From Trichomonas vaginalis G3 (lineage: Eukaryota; Parabasalia; Trichomonadida; Trichomonadidae), in assembly GCF_026262505.1 (NCBI RefSeq), contig NC_067206.1, forward strand, positions 5,298,879-5,362,878: DNA of 64,000 bases, written 5' to 3'. Shown in pieces: positions 1-11,537 of this stretch. Numbering within the stretch: the first letter of the stretch is position 1; every line of letters starts with the position of its first letter. Below the pieces are notes generated by a model. That model saw only the letters and a program-made list of their open reading frames with translations. It searched no databases and had not been told where the DNA came from. Both the position numbers and the translations under genes were made by a program.

Positions 1-42
1 TGACACATAAATCCAACTATTCTATATTTTTACCCATATGAA

Positions 43-1502
43 ATGTACGCCGCTCAGAATATAACGCCAACAGTTTTGGATGCCATGAACGGAAATGTTT
101 CCGAATGGTATAACGAATGCGACAATGCCATTAGAAGGTCAGAAATAGTTCCTGGAACTTACGAATATACAACTGCTGTTTCTTATGGAAACGTAGGTGA
201 GTTTGGAGAAGGTTCTTCAACAACAGTAGATATTGCTTGCGACAGGTTTCATATTATTTCTATTGACAACTCATTCTTAACGTGGAACAAGACATTGAAA
301 TAAAACCTTCTGCCAAGTTGTCTGACAAGAAAGGTTGCAATGGAATTTTCTATGTCGGATACCAATATGCTCCAGAAGTTTTCATGGGATATAAGATATA
401 TTCTAACTCTGACTTAGTTCAAACAGTAACATGGGCAAACTATGAATGGTTCGCTTTGAGAAACTCAGTACAACCACAAGCTAGAGAACAAACAGACCAG
501 TATGCAAATATTGAGAAAATAAGAAGACTTGACCCTAACGTTCCAGGAGTTTATGTTAACCTTTCTGGACAAACTGCAGCAGCAGTAACCAAAGTAAAAC
601 TGAAACTTAGAGTTCCTTTGTCATCTTTCCTCATCTTCAGGTTTTTAAGATACTTGCCAAACTGGGCAGGAAAAATTTCTATTGAACTTACTCCAAGCAA
701 AAATAACTTAGTCATTGCACCAACACAAGACCCATTCACTATTACAGACGTAAAGGGAACAAATCAAACGTCATTCGCCGACTTTTGCAAAGACAAAGTT
801 GACTTAGACTTTGGTTTCTCAAACTTCAACAATGAAGTAAACTATTATTTCAATGCTGCTGGAACTGCTTGGGACCCAGTTAAGTTCACATGCGAAAAAT
901 TTGAATGCAAGAGAATAGAAAGCAGACTTGCAGTCTATATGTTGGACCCAGATATTTCAAATGCTTTAGCTGCCAAATATATTGCAGTTCCACTTATGTT
1001 CCCTATACACCAAATATCTGTCAAAGACTTTGCAGGTGAAGTTGGAAACCAAAGTGCTGACCCAGGTGCAAGAACAGATATTGCTTTAACAACTGCAATG
1101 AAACATGCAGATACTATGTTTGTACTGTTCAGACGAACTATAAATGACTATTCTTGTTTCTACAACCCTGGTATTAAATATCATATAAACATAGATGGCA
1201 AATATTATCCAAGAGAAGAATATTCTACAGTTGAGGATATGAGGTCATACAACTTGACATTAGATGCTATGAACTTTAACAACAACTTCACAACAACCAT
1301 TAACCCTGAAATGCAAAGTTCTATTATGCCATATGTGAAAGTATGGACTCATACAGGAGGTCAAAAAACTCAATATACAAATGGAGACCGTTCAAACTTT
1401 GGCTTGGCATTCCATTTGCTGACTCAGAAGACTTTATGGGTGGTATTTCAACTGTTGGTACTGTACAAATACAATATACTGGTGACAGAGACGGTCAGAT
1501 GA
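43..1502 (+). pseudogene. Maverick major capsid protein (double jelly roll), divergent copy C, broken
   Basis: Forms the capsid shell in Polinton-type virus-like elements. The tract resembles the 524-residue capsid protein of copy B in layout: a segment reading LKLRVPLSSF, a few residues, then LPNWAGKISIEL, which matches LRLRIPVRRF and FIPAFAGNIQLKV in copy B. It also keeps the aromatic-rich beta-strand pattern typical of jelly rolls. The assignment rests on this alignment by eye and on the gene order (capsid, small genes, minor capsid). The gene is broken. Confidence 0.6.
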
Positions 1503-1960
1503 ATTGAAAGCAAAGAAGTTTACAAAACCAATAGCACTTTTCACGGAAGATGCTCTTTTGAAGATTCGTTCGATGAAACCTGCTGGGGCTCCTCAGATTG
1601 GCATAACGACAGCTTCCATCGAGCAGATTTTGGCAGCAGGTCAGTAAGTTGTTCTTGAACTGACTTCTCTCCGTCAAATATTGACAGTACGCCAGTTTTG
1701 ACATAATATTGTAAGATAAACTTTCCTTTAGAAATATCTGTAAGTTTTGTTGTTATATTTTTGTCAACGTCAAGAACTTTCACCATTTCAGTTATACAAC
1801 TTTCTTTGCTTATGGAAATATTTTGGTTCAGCAAATATTGCTATTCTATAACATTTACCATTGTTTGTATAAAGAACTATTCTGTCAATGTATTTGTATT
1901 GTTTGTGTGTGTAAACTTTGTTCTGCTTCAATTCGAAGAGATACTCGAATAACGTCCATC
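1503..1960 (-). pseudogene. Broken Maverick gene of unknown function (copy C)
   Basis: Minus-strand coding-like sequence converging on the end of the capsid gene. The clearest part, about 97 residues within 1541-1834, has a lysine-, aspartate- and isoleucine-rich composition like neighbouring Maverick proteins and includes KLTDISKGKFILQYYVKTG. No family recognised. The overlapping plus-strand frame is hydrophobic and looks like a shadow. Broken. Confidence 0.35.
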
Positions 1961-1976
1961 TTTTATTCTAAGTAAA

Positions 1977-2556
1977 ATGTCATTTCCGAAAAATAGAAGC
2001 GTAAGTGTTTCAAAAGGTTTAATGGCGGTGGCAGATGTGAAGTTAAATTCACCAACTCAAACAAACAGTCAAAGTGTTGTTGTCAATGTCAAAGACAGAG
2101 ATGTTGAAGTGGGGAAACCATACGAAGACAAAGATGGTATAACAATTGTTCCTGTAAAAGAACAACCAACATATCCTGAAGTTAGCAGAGACTTAAGTTC
2201 TGTGCAGATATTCGAAACGACTACCAACAACTGAAAGACAAACTTCAAACTCAGGAGAAGATTTGTCAAGCTTTAGGTATAATGTTAAACTTGGTCGAAC
2301 ACAACCCTGTAAAAGTGAACTCATATGTCATTGCACCCATGAAGTTTTGAAAGAACTATTGAAACTTTTGACAGAGGCAGACGATATAAACATCAAAGAA
2401 ATAGAACCCGACATTAGTTGCTGTGTGTTTCATATAATGTCATTGACAAGATATACGTTTATGAAAGGAGGTGAAACGTTGAACTTAAAGTATAGTTTCC
2501 CAGACGTCATAAAAATATTTGACGACCACAACATTTCATTAAAATTTATTTGCTAA
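1977..2556 (+). pseudogene. Small Maverick gene region of unknown function (copy C), broken
   Basis: Starts at an ATG preceded by the AAGTAAA-type leader seen before many Maverick genes here. The first 85 residues are hydrophilic (SVSVSKGLMAVADVKLNS); the rest is rich in leucine, lysine and glutamate, possibly coiled coil. No counterpart was recognised in copies A or B and no domain is apparent. The tract is broken and may hold one or two original genes. Confidence 0.35.
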
Positions 2557-2562
2557 GTAAAA

Positions 2563-2793
2563 ATGTCAAAACTTCTTGAAAGATGTTTGAAGAAAAATAA
2601 TATAGACTTTATTTCATGTAAAGGACTTTACACACTTTTGAACGATATGAAAGACCCTGTTTTGTTTGTTCGTGTAGACAAAGGAAAGTTCTATGTCTTT
2701 ACAAAATATTTGAACTTCTTAGACAGAGAACTTCAAGAAACGCCATGTGAAAGTTTAGATGAAGTTCTTCTCCACTTTCAGAAAAACTTTTAA
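2563..2793 (+). CDS. 76-residue Maverick protein, relative of the 80-residue gene in copy A
   Basis: Short intact frame with ATG right after an AAGTAAAA leader. The layout MSKLLERCLKKNNIDF...LDEVLLHFQKNF resembles the 80-residue gene at 35180-35422 of copy A (MQQLTRELRAKNIKY...VEEVLDRYYKLL) in length, charge pattern and both ends. In both elements it lies next to the minor capsid candidate, which supports a shared, probably virion-related, role. Function unknown. Confidence 0.45.
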   Translation: MSKLLERCLKKNNIDFISCKGLYTLLNDMKDPVLFVRVDKGKFYVFTKYLNFLDRELQETPCESLDEVLLHFQKNF

Positions 2794-2803
2794 ATATATA
2801 TAA

Positions 2804-3549
2804 ATGGCAGAAGATATAATGGTTTATACTATTACGACTAAAAACCCTGAGTCATATAATTTATAACAACAAACTTACAAAGTCCTCAAGGACGGTATTG
2901 TAAACTAACTTTAAACACAATGACGACTAAAGCCTGTTTTGCTCTTTTGACACAGAAGACTTTATTGTTGTGAATGGTAAAAAATACTCCTTTGAAGATA
3001 CTTACTCAGATATACCACAACAGGTTTTGTTGACTTATTTAATACTTTAAGGACGGGTGTAACATGTGCTGCAACTAGAGCAGGTTTCATTATGTTTGGA
3101 TGTCCGACTGAGTTTACTATAAACGATATGAGCTATAATACAAAACTTATTTCTGGTTTTACTACCAACAGTTTCCTATAACAGGAAAAGGTGTCATACA
3201 AGGAATGTCTATTCCATTGACATTAAGCACACCAATCTTATATATTGTTTCAAACTTAGGTTCAAAGTGTTATTCGAATGTCGACAGAAACTATTATGAC
3301 CAAAAGATACTTATGCGTATAAACAATACTTTCTCTGCTGGTTTGCCTATTGTTCATTCGAATGCAGAATTTTCAACCTTAGTGAACTCAAACACTTTGG
3401 CAAGTATAACGTTGACATTAGTTGACGCAAACTTTGTTCCTGTAAAACTTTTAGTCCTATGTATATTGTCAATGACGGCAGAAAGTTTCGAATTGGAAGA
3501 TGCAACTGGTGAAGTATTGTATTACAAGAACAACTTCAACAACAAATAG
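2804..3549 (+). pseudogene. Minor capsid (jelly-roll) candidate of copy C, broken
   Basis: The second half (3205-3549) reads TPILYIVSNLGSKCY, then FSAGLPIVHSN, ITLTLVDANFVPVKLL. This parallels the end of the 34447-35219 gene in copy A (CLYIESKIANV, FIPNVPVIATH, FRLVDFQGEPVELKAP). An earlier stretch with VNGKKYSFEDTYSD matches IDGKKHEIRFHNN of A. Single-jelly-roll minor capsid (penton) proteins are standard Polinton parts; the assignment here is by pattern and position. Broken. Confidence 0.5.
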
Positions 3550-3620
3550 CTCAAGAACAAAATGCAACAAATGGAACAACAAAGTCAAGAATAAAAAAAA
3601 TATTTTTTTATTTTATAAAA

Positions 3621-3785
3621 ATGTACAGAATAGATGTTTCAGATTTTTATGACTTCCAAGCATTCAGAAATATGTGTCCATTTAGAGACTATAACAAAGC
3701 AGTCGAGAATTTGAAACGTTTAGTCATAATTTATTCGACAAAAGCGTTTATTTTCAGCATACAAAATGATTATTATGCGTATTAA
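3621..3785 (+). CDS. Partial small Maverick ORF at the break-off point of copy C
   Basis: Frame of 54 residues starting MYRIDVSDFYDFQAF, with ATG after a TATTTTATAAAA leader like other Maverick genes. It runs into the boundary with AT-rich host-type DNA, so its natural end is probably lost. No family recognised. Confidence 0.3.
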   Translation: MYRIDVSDFYDFQAFRNMCPFRDYNKAVENLKRLVIIYSTKAFIFSIQNDYYAY

Positions 3786-5810
3786 AAATTAATCAGTAAT
3801 TTTACTATTGCAATGATCAACCTCGATCACGATTGTTCATTTCAGTTGCTTGCTTGCGGAATTATCTGCTTTTTATGTTTTTTGATATAAAATCAAATTT
3901 TTCCGTAGAAAATAGCTTCTTATTGTAAATTCGTTTTAATATCTGTACGATTTACGAATTAAAAGTTTGTTTGATATAAATAAATTCTAAATGAGCGATG
4001 ACATTTTGATAAAATGTCGTAAAATCGAAATCGCTTTCATTTTACTGCTTTCTGTATTCTGGGAAATTTCTCAAAAGTTGTTTTTTATGTAATAATTATG
4101 TTGGAACGGCGACCACAAATCGTTTATTTTTTGAATTTTTGACTGATTTTTGATCGTAAGATAAAATGGCGACTCGGAATAATATGACGAATTGCATTTA
4201 TTAGATAGAATTGGATAAAGTAGCATCGAGTAGTTTGAGCGTGAATTCGAATTAGATTATCTGAAAATTATTAGCTTTTCTAAAGTAGATCGATATATAT
4301 GATGCGTAATATTCATATTCGTATGTATGTTATAGCGAGCTTTCGAGTGTTTCCTTGAGAATTATCTTGATACTGAAAAAAAAATGGAGAAATTTCTAAT
4401 GAAATTGATCCATTTTGTTTGTCTTAGCAAGGATATGCCAAGAGTAAAGCACTTCAAGTAATGACCTACAATATCATAAAATTTTGAATTTTAACTGGAA
4501 GAAAATACAATATTTGTAAGACCATTACCACAGATATAAGAGTCTGTTAATAATTTTGGTAACTGAGACTAACGGTGCGAGGTGATTTGCAATAACTTCT
4601 ATTTAGCTTTTAAGCTCTACCTTGGCGGCTAGGAAATCGTTTGATGGTATCGCTAGGATGAGTAGTTGTATAATTGTTAAAAAATATATCAAATAAGATA
4701 AATAAACTTTTCAACCAAAGATCCTTCACTGTATAGTGCACATTTCATGTTCAATTTTCGTTATTCAGCATTTAATGTGATCCACGCAATTTGAACGTTA
4801 ATAACTTATGCACTAACTGAAAAAAAATAAAAAATTATAAAAAATTTCGATCAAAATCTACTCTGACTGTTTCATTTTTGATTACTATTATTTGTCGCAG
4901 CATTTCAAAGCAAAACATTAATATTAGTAAATATGTGGTATGTTATAGCTCAAGGCAATGAACCAAAATTCCAAAACCATAATTCAATCGGCAAACAAGC
5001 CAAAACAAGAAATTTATTTACTACGAAAATGTGTTTAATATTGCTTCCCATTCATTCAGATCAGTTAATTTTTCGATACAAAGGCAATTTAAATATTATC
5101 AAATTTGAAACTTAAAATAAGTCATCGAAAAAGTACCTAAAATGGTAAAACCATGAAAGAATCTATCTTTATTGTCTTTCATGTAATGTAAAAAGAAAAA
5201 TCAGAAACATTTTTTCAAACTTTCTAGAAAGTTCGCTAACTACGATCTTCTAATTAATACTCTTTCTTTAGAAATCTCTGTATTGATAAAAGAAGTCTAT
5301 TAATTTTGAAAAATTAGATAACAAGATTTAATTATGAAATATCAAGCTATCTGTTATCGGATTGCAAATTCTTCTTACTAAAGTAGATATTTGTCTATAA
5401 CTTGCTTATTGAAAACTTTAATATGAGAATGTAAGTTCAAAAACTACCATATAAAGCTCGATTTAGAGTAATACTAAAGAAGTGTATTGATTACTTTGCA
5501 TATTTAATCTAATATTAACTGCATATACAATGATATTTTTAGTTTATTCTAATTGAGATATGAAAGAGTTGAATCAAAGTCAAATCGGATTTCGAAATAT
5601 AATTGTCTTTAAGAAATTGAAACATGAAGTTACTTTGAATGTTTAAACGAACGTAATTTGTAGCAAATGAGAAAACAATCTATGTTTGTAATTAGCTTTG
5701 ATGAATTTAGGATCATTAGATCTATAATGCTATAGAATTTATTCGAAAATAAAAACATAAGTACGAATTTAACAAACAAAATTAAAAATAATATTGATAT
5801 AATCAAAGTA
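3786..5810. other. AT-rich intergenic DNA, no gene seen
   Basis: About 2 kb of host-type DNA. The longest frame (4933-5115, 60 codons) has composition expected from chance in AT-rich sequence. No RNA gene, tandem repeat or long inverted repeat noticed. Confidence 0.6.
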
Positions 5811-6362
5811 TCATTTTTGAACGCGGATTTGTAAGGGAGGTATATACGATAGCTCAGATGGGGTAAACATTTGAGCCCTATTGAGTAAACTCAACCAACT
5901 CAAATATTGAAACTCTTCTTCTTTCTTTTTGATTTGGCGTTCTTTTAGTGGATCATCTGCTCGATCTTTAACAGAAGTATTCCATCTATTTTTCACTAGT
6001 GTATCATTTCTTCCTGGAAGAAATTTTGAAATGTCTGCTCATCTGTTTCCTAGTAATTTCTGTTGTTGAGCTAAAATTACGTCTTCATTATATGTCCAAG
6101 GCCCTTTATTAATATTTGGATTTAAATGATTATGCCAACGTTCTCGGCATTGTTTTGCTGATCTTCCTGAGAGTTGTTGACATAGTACTGCCCAATTTTT
6201 CGGTCCATTTTGTAATACAAAATTAACGATAATCTGATCTTCATCCCTCATGAAAGGAGTCTTCGTAACTGGGTCAGTTGTTTTCTTTTTCGTGCGAGTA
6301 CGTGAATTTTCTGAAACACGCATCAAGATTTGGTTAGGACAAAAATGATAGTCAAGTGACAT
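5811..6362 (-). pseudogene. R2R3 Myb-like DNA-binding protein, one in-frame TGA
   Basis: Host nuclear protein of the large trichomonad Myb family (sequence-specific DNA binding). The R2 repeat is clear: DEDQIIVNFVLQNGPKNWAVLC, SGRSAKQCRERWHNHLNPN; R3 follows with KGPWTYNEDVILAQQQKLLGNR, then ADISKFLPGRNDTLVKNRWN. Tryptophan spacing is typical. Between GNR and ADI, where R3 families have a conserved Trp, the codon is TGA, so the frame is split by what looks like a TGG-to-TGA change. Total span about 183 codons, a usual length for short trichomonad Mybs. The first ATG (6362) may not be the real start: a TCATTT initiator lies inside, before a second ATG (6323) encoding MRVSENSRTRTKK. Either a recent pseudogene or a base error. 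Confidence 0.85.
6343..6348 (-). promoter_or_regulatory. Trichomonad initiator (Inr) for the Myb gene
   Basis: TCATTT on the minus strand fits the trichomonad Inr consensus TCA(+1)Y(T/A). The +1 A lies 23 nt upstream of the ATG at 6321-6323, the usual short leader. A second match, TCACTT, overlaps the outer ATG at 6362, which argues for the inner start. Confidence 0.5.
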
Positions 6363-6664
6363 GTTAATGGCAAAGTGTTAGAAAATACAGCTTTACCCTT
6401 TGAATGTGTATAGTTTTTTTGAGACCCTTCAATTGTTGCAGTTAATGTGAAATCAGATTAAATGGGAAGATAAAGGTTTATATAGTGATAATTCTTTTCC
6501 CATGTATTCTCACAAAATTCAATTAATTTTGTATCGTTTTTAATTATATGATATAAATATATACCAATAGTTTTATAATATAAATTTGATAAAACGCAGA
6601 ATTGAGTAATTATTTTCCATTTAACGTATATTTTACATGTAATCATATATGTGTGTTAATCAGT

Positions 6665-8420
6665 GGGGAGAAGCTTCCTAAACTTTTTAATCCCATAAAT
6701 ATGGTCATTATCTGGAATAAAGAGTTAAGCGTCATATGTCACTTTTTGTACTAAGGAAACATCGACTTTATGCGTTATGACTTTTCGATGAGGAAACAAG
6801 TGTTCACGTATTATAAACTTCCTTATTCCAATAAACCGACCCTAAACATAATTAATTCTAAGCATGATAATGGTCTCTTTTCTATGATAACCAAATCAAT
6901 TTGGTTATCATAGTAAAGCACCAAAAACTGGAATAGGAATCGGCAATATGGAATCATGAAGCAACTCGGATAAAATAAATATGGAACATTCATACATCCA
7001 TTCCCTATTTTTAACCATATTATATTTTCAAACAAAATTCTCGTACTATTTTCAATAAAATTTGCATAACCTTGTTATTACTCTTAGGCGAAAGATGATT
7101 TTAATGTTAATTTTATAGAAGAACTTTTAATGCATAATAAAATAACCATTTCCTATAAATTTAGACTTAAAACGTGACAATAAACAAGCTTTAGTCTAGA
7201 AATTAATTTTCTACTACTATAAATGCATCTTTATCTTTAATTAGAAAAAAATTTATCAATTTTATTATCCAGATGAAAAAAGAAGTGACATATGATATTT
7301 TATCTAATTTAAAATCTTTATTGATTGTTTTTAAAAACTTTGCATTTTGTATGAGTATTTCATGTTTAAATCAGTATAAATACGCAAAATACTTATGAAA
7401 TTCCAGCTGTTATTCAGTACTATTCATTTTTCAGCAATCATTAACTGTGGAAGAGTATGGCAAACGTTCGATAATGATCATGTATACTCAGATCATCAAA
7501 GATGAATTAAAGTCAATGCAGGGAAATGGATAATCCGATTAAAAACCCCAAAAAGGAAAAAGATATTATTGAACGTCTCCAAAATGGTTAGTACTAAGCT
7601 CTTTCCTGATGATTGAATATTCTTTCATATTTTTGTATATTGTAAGGGATTTTCTCCCAAATATATAATACCTTCCTTATAAACGATCTACTTTCTTTGA
7701 ATACAAGTATAATTTTACATTTTAGGAAAAAAATTTATTTTTTCAAATTTATCTTATAACAATAGAGATTTATATATGTGTGTGTCAATATAGGCTTTAG
7801 TGGTATAAAATTGGGTAGATTTTGTTTTATTTTGAGTAAAAAATTCAAAAAATACTACCTCATTTTGCGTGCAAAGGAATAGTCAGAGCTATTTAATAAC
7901 ATTTTACGAATGAACTATGGAATTACTATAACTTTTGAAGAAATTTTAAAGTTAATAGAAGATTGTATTTTAGAAATCAGCTAAAAGAATGATGTGCATG
8001 CATCAAGCGTTAAAGTATCCTAATCAGAATATAGTAATATACAATGATTAGCAAAGCAGATTTGAATCGGCAAGAAGAGTTGCTTAAAAAATCAGTTGAG
8101 TCTTCTCTAGTTTCCACACTGCCTATTCCTGTTTAAGTGCAGTTATTCCTATTCCAGTTTTTGGTGCTTTACTATGATAACCAAATTGATTTGGTTATCA
8201 TAGAAAAGAGACCATTATCATGCTTAGAATTAATTATGTTTAGGGTCGGTTTATTGGAATAAGGAAGTTTATAATACGTGAACACTTGTTTCCTCATCGA
8301 AAAGTCATAACGCATAAAGTCGATGTTTCCTGAGTACAAAAAGTGACATATGACGCTTAACTCTTTATTCCAGATAATGACCATATTTATGGGATTAAAA
8401 AGTTTAGGAAGCTTCTCCCC
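6665..8420. mobile_element. Inverted-repeat element with 276-bp arms, no transposase seen
   Basis: Two near-identical arms, 6665-6940 and 8145-8420, in inverted orientation around a 1.2-kb centre. Ends read GGGGAGAAGCTTCC. Both outer flanks carry AGT next to the end, a possible 3-bp duplication. Each arm holds a smaller perfect palindrome (15-nt arms, 2-nt spacer) at 6882-6913 and 8172-8203, core GATAACCAAAT/ATTTGGTTATC. The centre (6941-8144) is AT-rich with no convincing gene; short coding-like scraps near 7411-7560 could not be assigned. Best read as a non-autonomous long-TIR or foldback DNA transposon. Confidence 0.7.
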
Positions 8421-8714
8421 AGTAATAATACACCAAAAATTTTTGAATATTAATTGAATAAATTAAAAAGTGGTGACATACAGAATTTTCTTAGAATAAT
8501 TGGAGTGGGGGACAAACTCGCCCATTGTCACTTTTTCATTAACCTTAAACTTGTAATTTTCATTATTTTTAATTAACCTTATTTCTTTCCCAATTCCTGA
8601 TTTATTTTATTCACTTACTATTAAAAGTCACATTTTAATAAAATATAATAATTTATTTATAGCATTTTTTACTATACTGTAATAAAAAATTAATTATAAT
8701 AAATTAAATGTTTA

Positions 8715-8990
8715 TTAAATCAAATGTTTTCTTTGCAATAATATTTTTAATGTTGAGTAAACAATGTTGGGATCAAGTGTATCATTTTTCGGACCTTTCT
8801 GAACAGCTTCAAGCATACTGATGCATTCGACTTTTTTAAATTGTGTCATTTTTCGAAATCTCTTGTGACTTTTTTGATAACTTTAACACTTCTCTCTGAA
8901 TCCAAGCCTTTAATTTGCACTTAATCAGGAATGAAGGAACAACACTGGAATATAACTCGATGACAAGTTCATCGAGTCGAAGATTTGGTT
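8715..8990 (-). pseudogene. C-terminal scrap of a transposase-like gene
   Basis: Minus-strand coding-like sequence inside the Mutator-like element: RLDELVIELYSSVV, then KLKAWIQREVLKLSKKSQ, followed by a frame change near 8850 and FKKVECISMLEAVQKGPKND to a stop at 8715-8717. Composition and position fit the tail of a transposase, but no catalytic motif remains, so the family is inferred only from the element around it. The upstream part is cut off by the 121-bp array. Confidence 0.35.
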
Positions 8991-9434
8991 GTACACCACT
9001 TGTATGTGCCGGATACCATTGTTTCAAATTTTTTCTGAAATTAACTTTAAAAGTACTAAGTAAGATCATGAGATATAGCAATATATGTTTAAACCAACTT
9101 ATATTTTGGTTGTACACCACTTGTATGTGCCGGATACCATTGTGTCAAATTTTTTCTGAAATTAACTTTAAAAGTACTAAGTAAGATCATGAGATATAGC
9201 AATATATGTTTAAACCAACTTATATTTTGGTTGTACACCACTTGTATGTGCCGGATACCATTGTGTCAAATTTTTTCTGAAATTAACTTTAAAAGTACTA
9301 AGTAAGATCATGAGATATAGCAATATATGTTTAAACCAACTTATATTTTGGTTGTACACCACTTGTATGTGCCGGATACCATTGTGTCAAATTTTTTCTG
9401 AAATTAACTTTAAAAGTACTAAGTAAGATCATTT
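8987..9434. repeat. 121-bp tandem repeat, 3.7 copies
   Basis: Copies begin at 8987, 9108, 9229 and 9350 (constant 121-bp period) with GGTTGTACACCACTTGTATG. Later copies are practically identical; the first differs at a few bases. The array lies wholly inside the Mutator-like element and the frames across it are products of the repeat. Confidence 0.9.
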
Positions 9435-9585
9435 ATTTTTGCATAATATAATGCCAATATGGTTTCTTTTGATTTTATTTCATTTATAAGCAAATCAGAT
9501 TTACCCAAAAACTCCACTCCATAAGCGTTCATTTGCTAAATTAAAAAGTGACAATGGGCTAGTCTGTCCCTTTCTCGAATAATTG

Positions 9586-10862
9586 TTCTTGATTGTTGGT
9601 TTTAGTCTACAAAAAAAATCAATTAAAAACAGTTATTATTATTGAGAAATTAATAACTATCATATGAACATGGTATCTTACGAAAAAGCAATCCATATTT
9701 TAAGAAAAAAAAATATCAAATTGATATTTTGCATTTAGTCAAACAAAAGAATTTCCAACATTTAGACAATGGATTTTGTGATCTCATTTTAATTGGAAAA
9801 TAATTAATTTTAATAATCATAGCATGATTTGTTATAAAACTTCATATAAATGAGGGAAATGCATTATATTTAAGTTTTATATTGGTCCATTTACAGTGTA
9901 TATTGTTTGTCAACATATTAATGGGAAAATTTATTAATATTTGTTAGAAATTGGGTGTCTCTATGAGCCAAAATATTTATTAATTTTAATCATATCCAAA
10001 CTTTTATTATGATAAGAAACGTCTCTTAGAAATACTTGAGATAATCTGAAACAACTAAAAATATGTTAAATTTAGATGCCTTGTTAATTAATGTTATTAG
10101 ATTCCCGTAGATTATCCATACTTTTGGGCTTTTATTATTATTAATTTGTTAAATTCGAAATGAAATTATCAAGAATTAAAAGCATCGATTTATCGAATAT
10201 GTGAACTTTTTGGAATCATTTTAATTTTTAAACTATATTCTTAAATAATAATAAAAAAAAACATTATATTAGACTGCACCAAATAAGAGATAGATATGAC
10301 ATTATAATAATAAACGTTTTAGAATCGGATTCAAGAAACAGTTTTCGTAGGATAAAGGCAAATCCTAAAAGATCTCATAAGTTAATATTTTCTTTATTGG
10401 TAATTATAGTTGTTATATCGATCTTATTTAAAAATAAAGGCAATGTACAAGAACTCGTGATTGTATATTCTATCCTGATTTGATTTTGTAATCACAAGAA
10501 TATGTAAAGTCTATGATAGTAATCCTTCTAATTGATTTAGCAAGCCAAGCGTTCATACGTTTTGATAGAATCTGTTGAAGTGAAACAATGTATTCAGAGG
10601 GCTTTAATCAATTCTTGATAAAGTATCAATATCTATGTTAATTTTATTTCTTTTCCTCAATTAGATCGAATGAATTGAAGGATCTTTGTACAATGATATT
10701 TTCATTGTAAGTAACTTTTTTTGTCGAAAATAAAATTATTTTACTTGAAAGGTTGTCACGTTTTTAGAAAGCCAAAAAAATGCATTAGTGAAGCTCTTTG
10801 ATCCGGTTGGATATTCTGGATTTCATTTGATTTTAAGGGTAATTATAGATGTAGAGTATATA
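9586..10862. other. AT-rich intergenic DNA, no gene seen
   Basis: About 1.3 kb with no frame of note, no tandem repeat and no long inverted repeat. Confidence 0.6.
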
Positions 10863-10966
10863 AGAATTTCCGAAAAAGTGACACCCAAAAAGTGACACTT
10901 TCAATAGGGAGTAACACTTAAAAAGTGACAATTTAAAATTCACAATAAATAAAAATAATAAATTTT

Positions 10967-11537
10967 TTAGTCTATTAAATTATTCTTTTCTTTGAAATCC
11001 TCTAAAAATTCTTCGAAATGTTCTAAAATATAATCTGGAGAATTATAACAAAATTCATTAATTTCTAACATATACGTATCTAACAATTCATTTGGAATTT
11101 CAAACGATCTTAAATATGTAATTGAATTTTGTATCTTCTCATTTATTTGAGAAAGTTTTTCTTCAGCATTTTCCAATAAAAATCTTAATGGATTCAAATT
11201 GGCTTCTTGATTCTGAACAAAATTTAATACTTGGTATAAACGTGATTGAACTTCTCTTTTCAATTTTGTTTTATAATCTGTCAATCGAGGCTCGCGAATT
11301 CTAATTGAAGGAATAAAACCTGTTTGAAGTAAATCGTTTTTAATACGATAAAAGTAATTGGGTGCAACTTCTTCTAAAAGATTTTTGACAAAAAACATCA
11401 ATTCTTTGATTTTTAACGCAGCCAAAATCGTGATATTTTATCTTTTTAAATAAAGATTCAGAAACGTTATTCACAACGGTTAATTCATTTGGTCTGGCAG
11501 CGGCTATCCACATCATAGCCAACAATTCCTTATACAA
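10967..11537 (-). pseudogene. ORF of the TA-flanked element, unknown family, frame broken
   Basis: Two overlapping minus-strand frames look coding. The upstream one (11340-11537) starts MYKELLAMMWIAAARPNEL. The downstream one (10967-11425, about 150 residues) reads LKIKELMFFVKNLLEEVAPN, then LENAEEKLSQINEKIQNS, and ends EFLEDFKEKNNLID; it is rich in Leu, Lys and Glu with coiled-coil character. They fit one gene interrupted by a frame change near 11400. No catalytic triad or known domain seen; it could be a transposase fragment or an accessory gene. Confidence 0.4.

Larger units (their letters stand above)
1..3785 (+). mobile_element. Maverick/Polinton remnant (copy C), right part only
   Basis: A cluster of virion-type genes, nearly all on the plus strand: a double-jelly-roll capsid gene, small genes, and a jelly-roll minor capsid candidate. 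The capsid gene is only distantly related to those of copies A and B, so this is another Maverick subfamily. The element starts outside the window and breaks off near 3785, where AT-rich host-type DNA begins; no terminal inverted repeat is visible there. It is broken (several breaks in under 4 kb) and looks older than A and B. Confidence 0.75.
8503..9576. mobile_element. Non-autonomous Mutator-like DNA transposon with 9-bp target duplication
   Basis: Ends are imperfect inverted repeats of about 35 bp sharing GCCCATTGTCACTTTTT (left 8503-8540; right 9538-9576). Perfect 9-bp direct repeats GAATAATTG flank it at 8494-8502 and 9577-9585, the target-site size of Mutator-like elements, which are known in Trichomonas. 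Length 1074 bp; the inside holds a short transposase-like remnant and a tandem array that replaces most of the body. Confidence 0.75.

Noticed and set aside
8915-9184. 89-codon plus-strand frame
   Set aside because: Crosses the 121-bp tandem units and has no counterpart; a repeat product.
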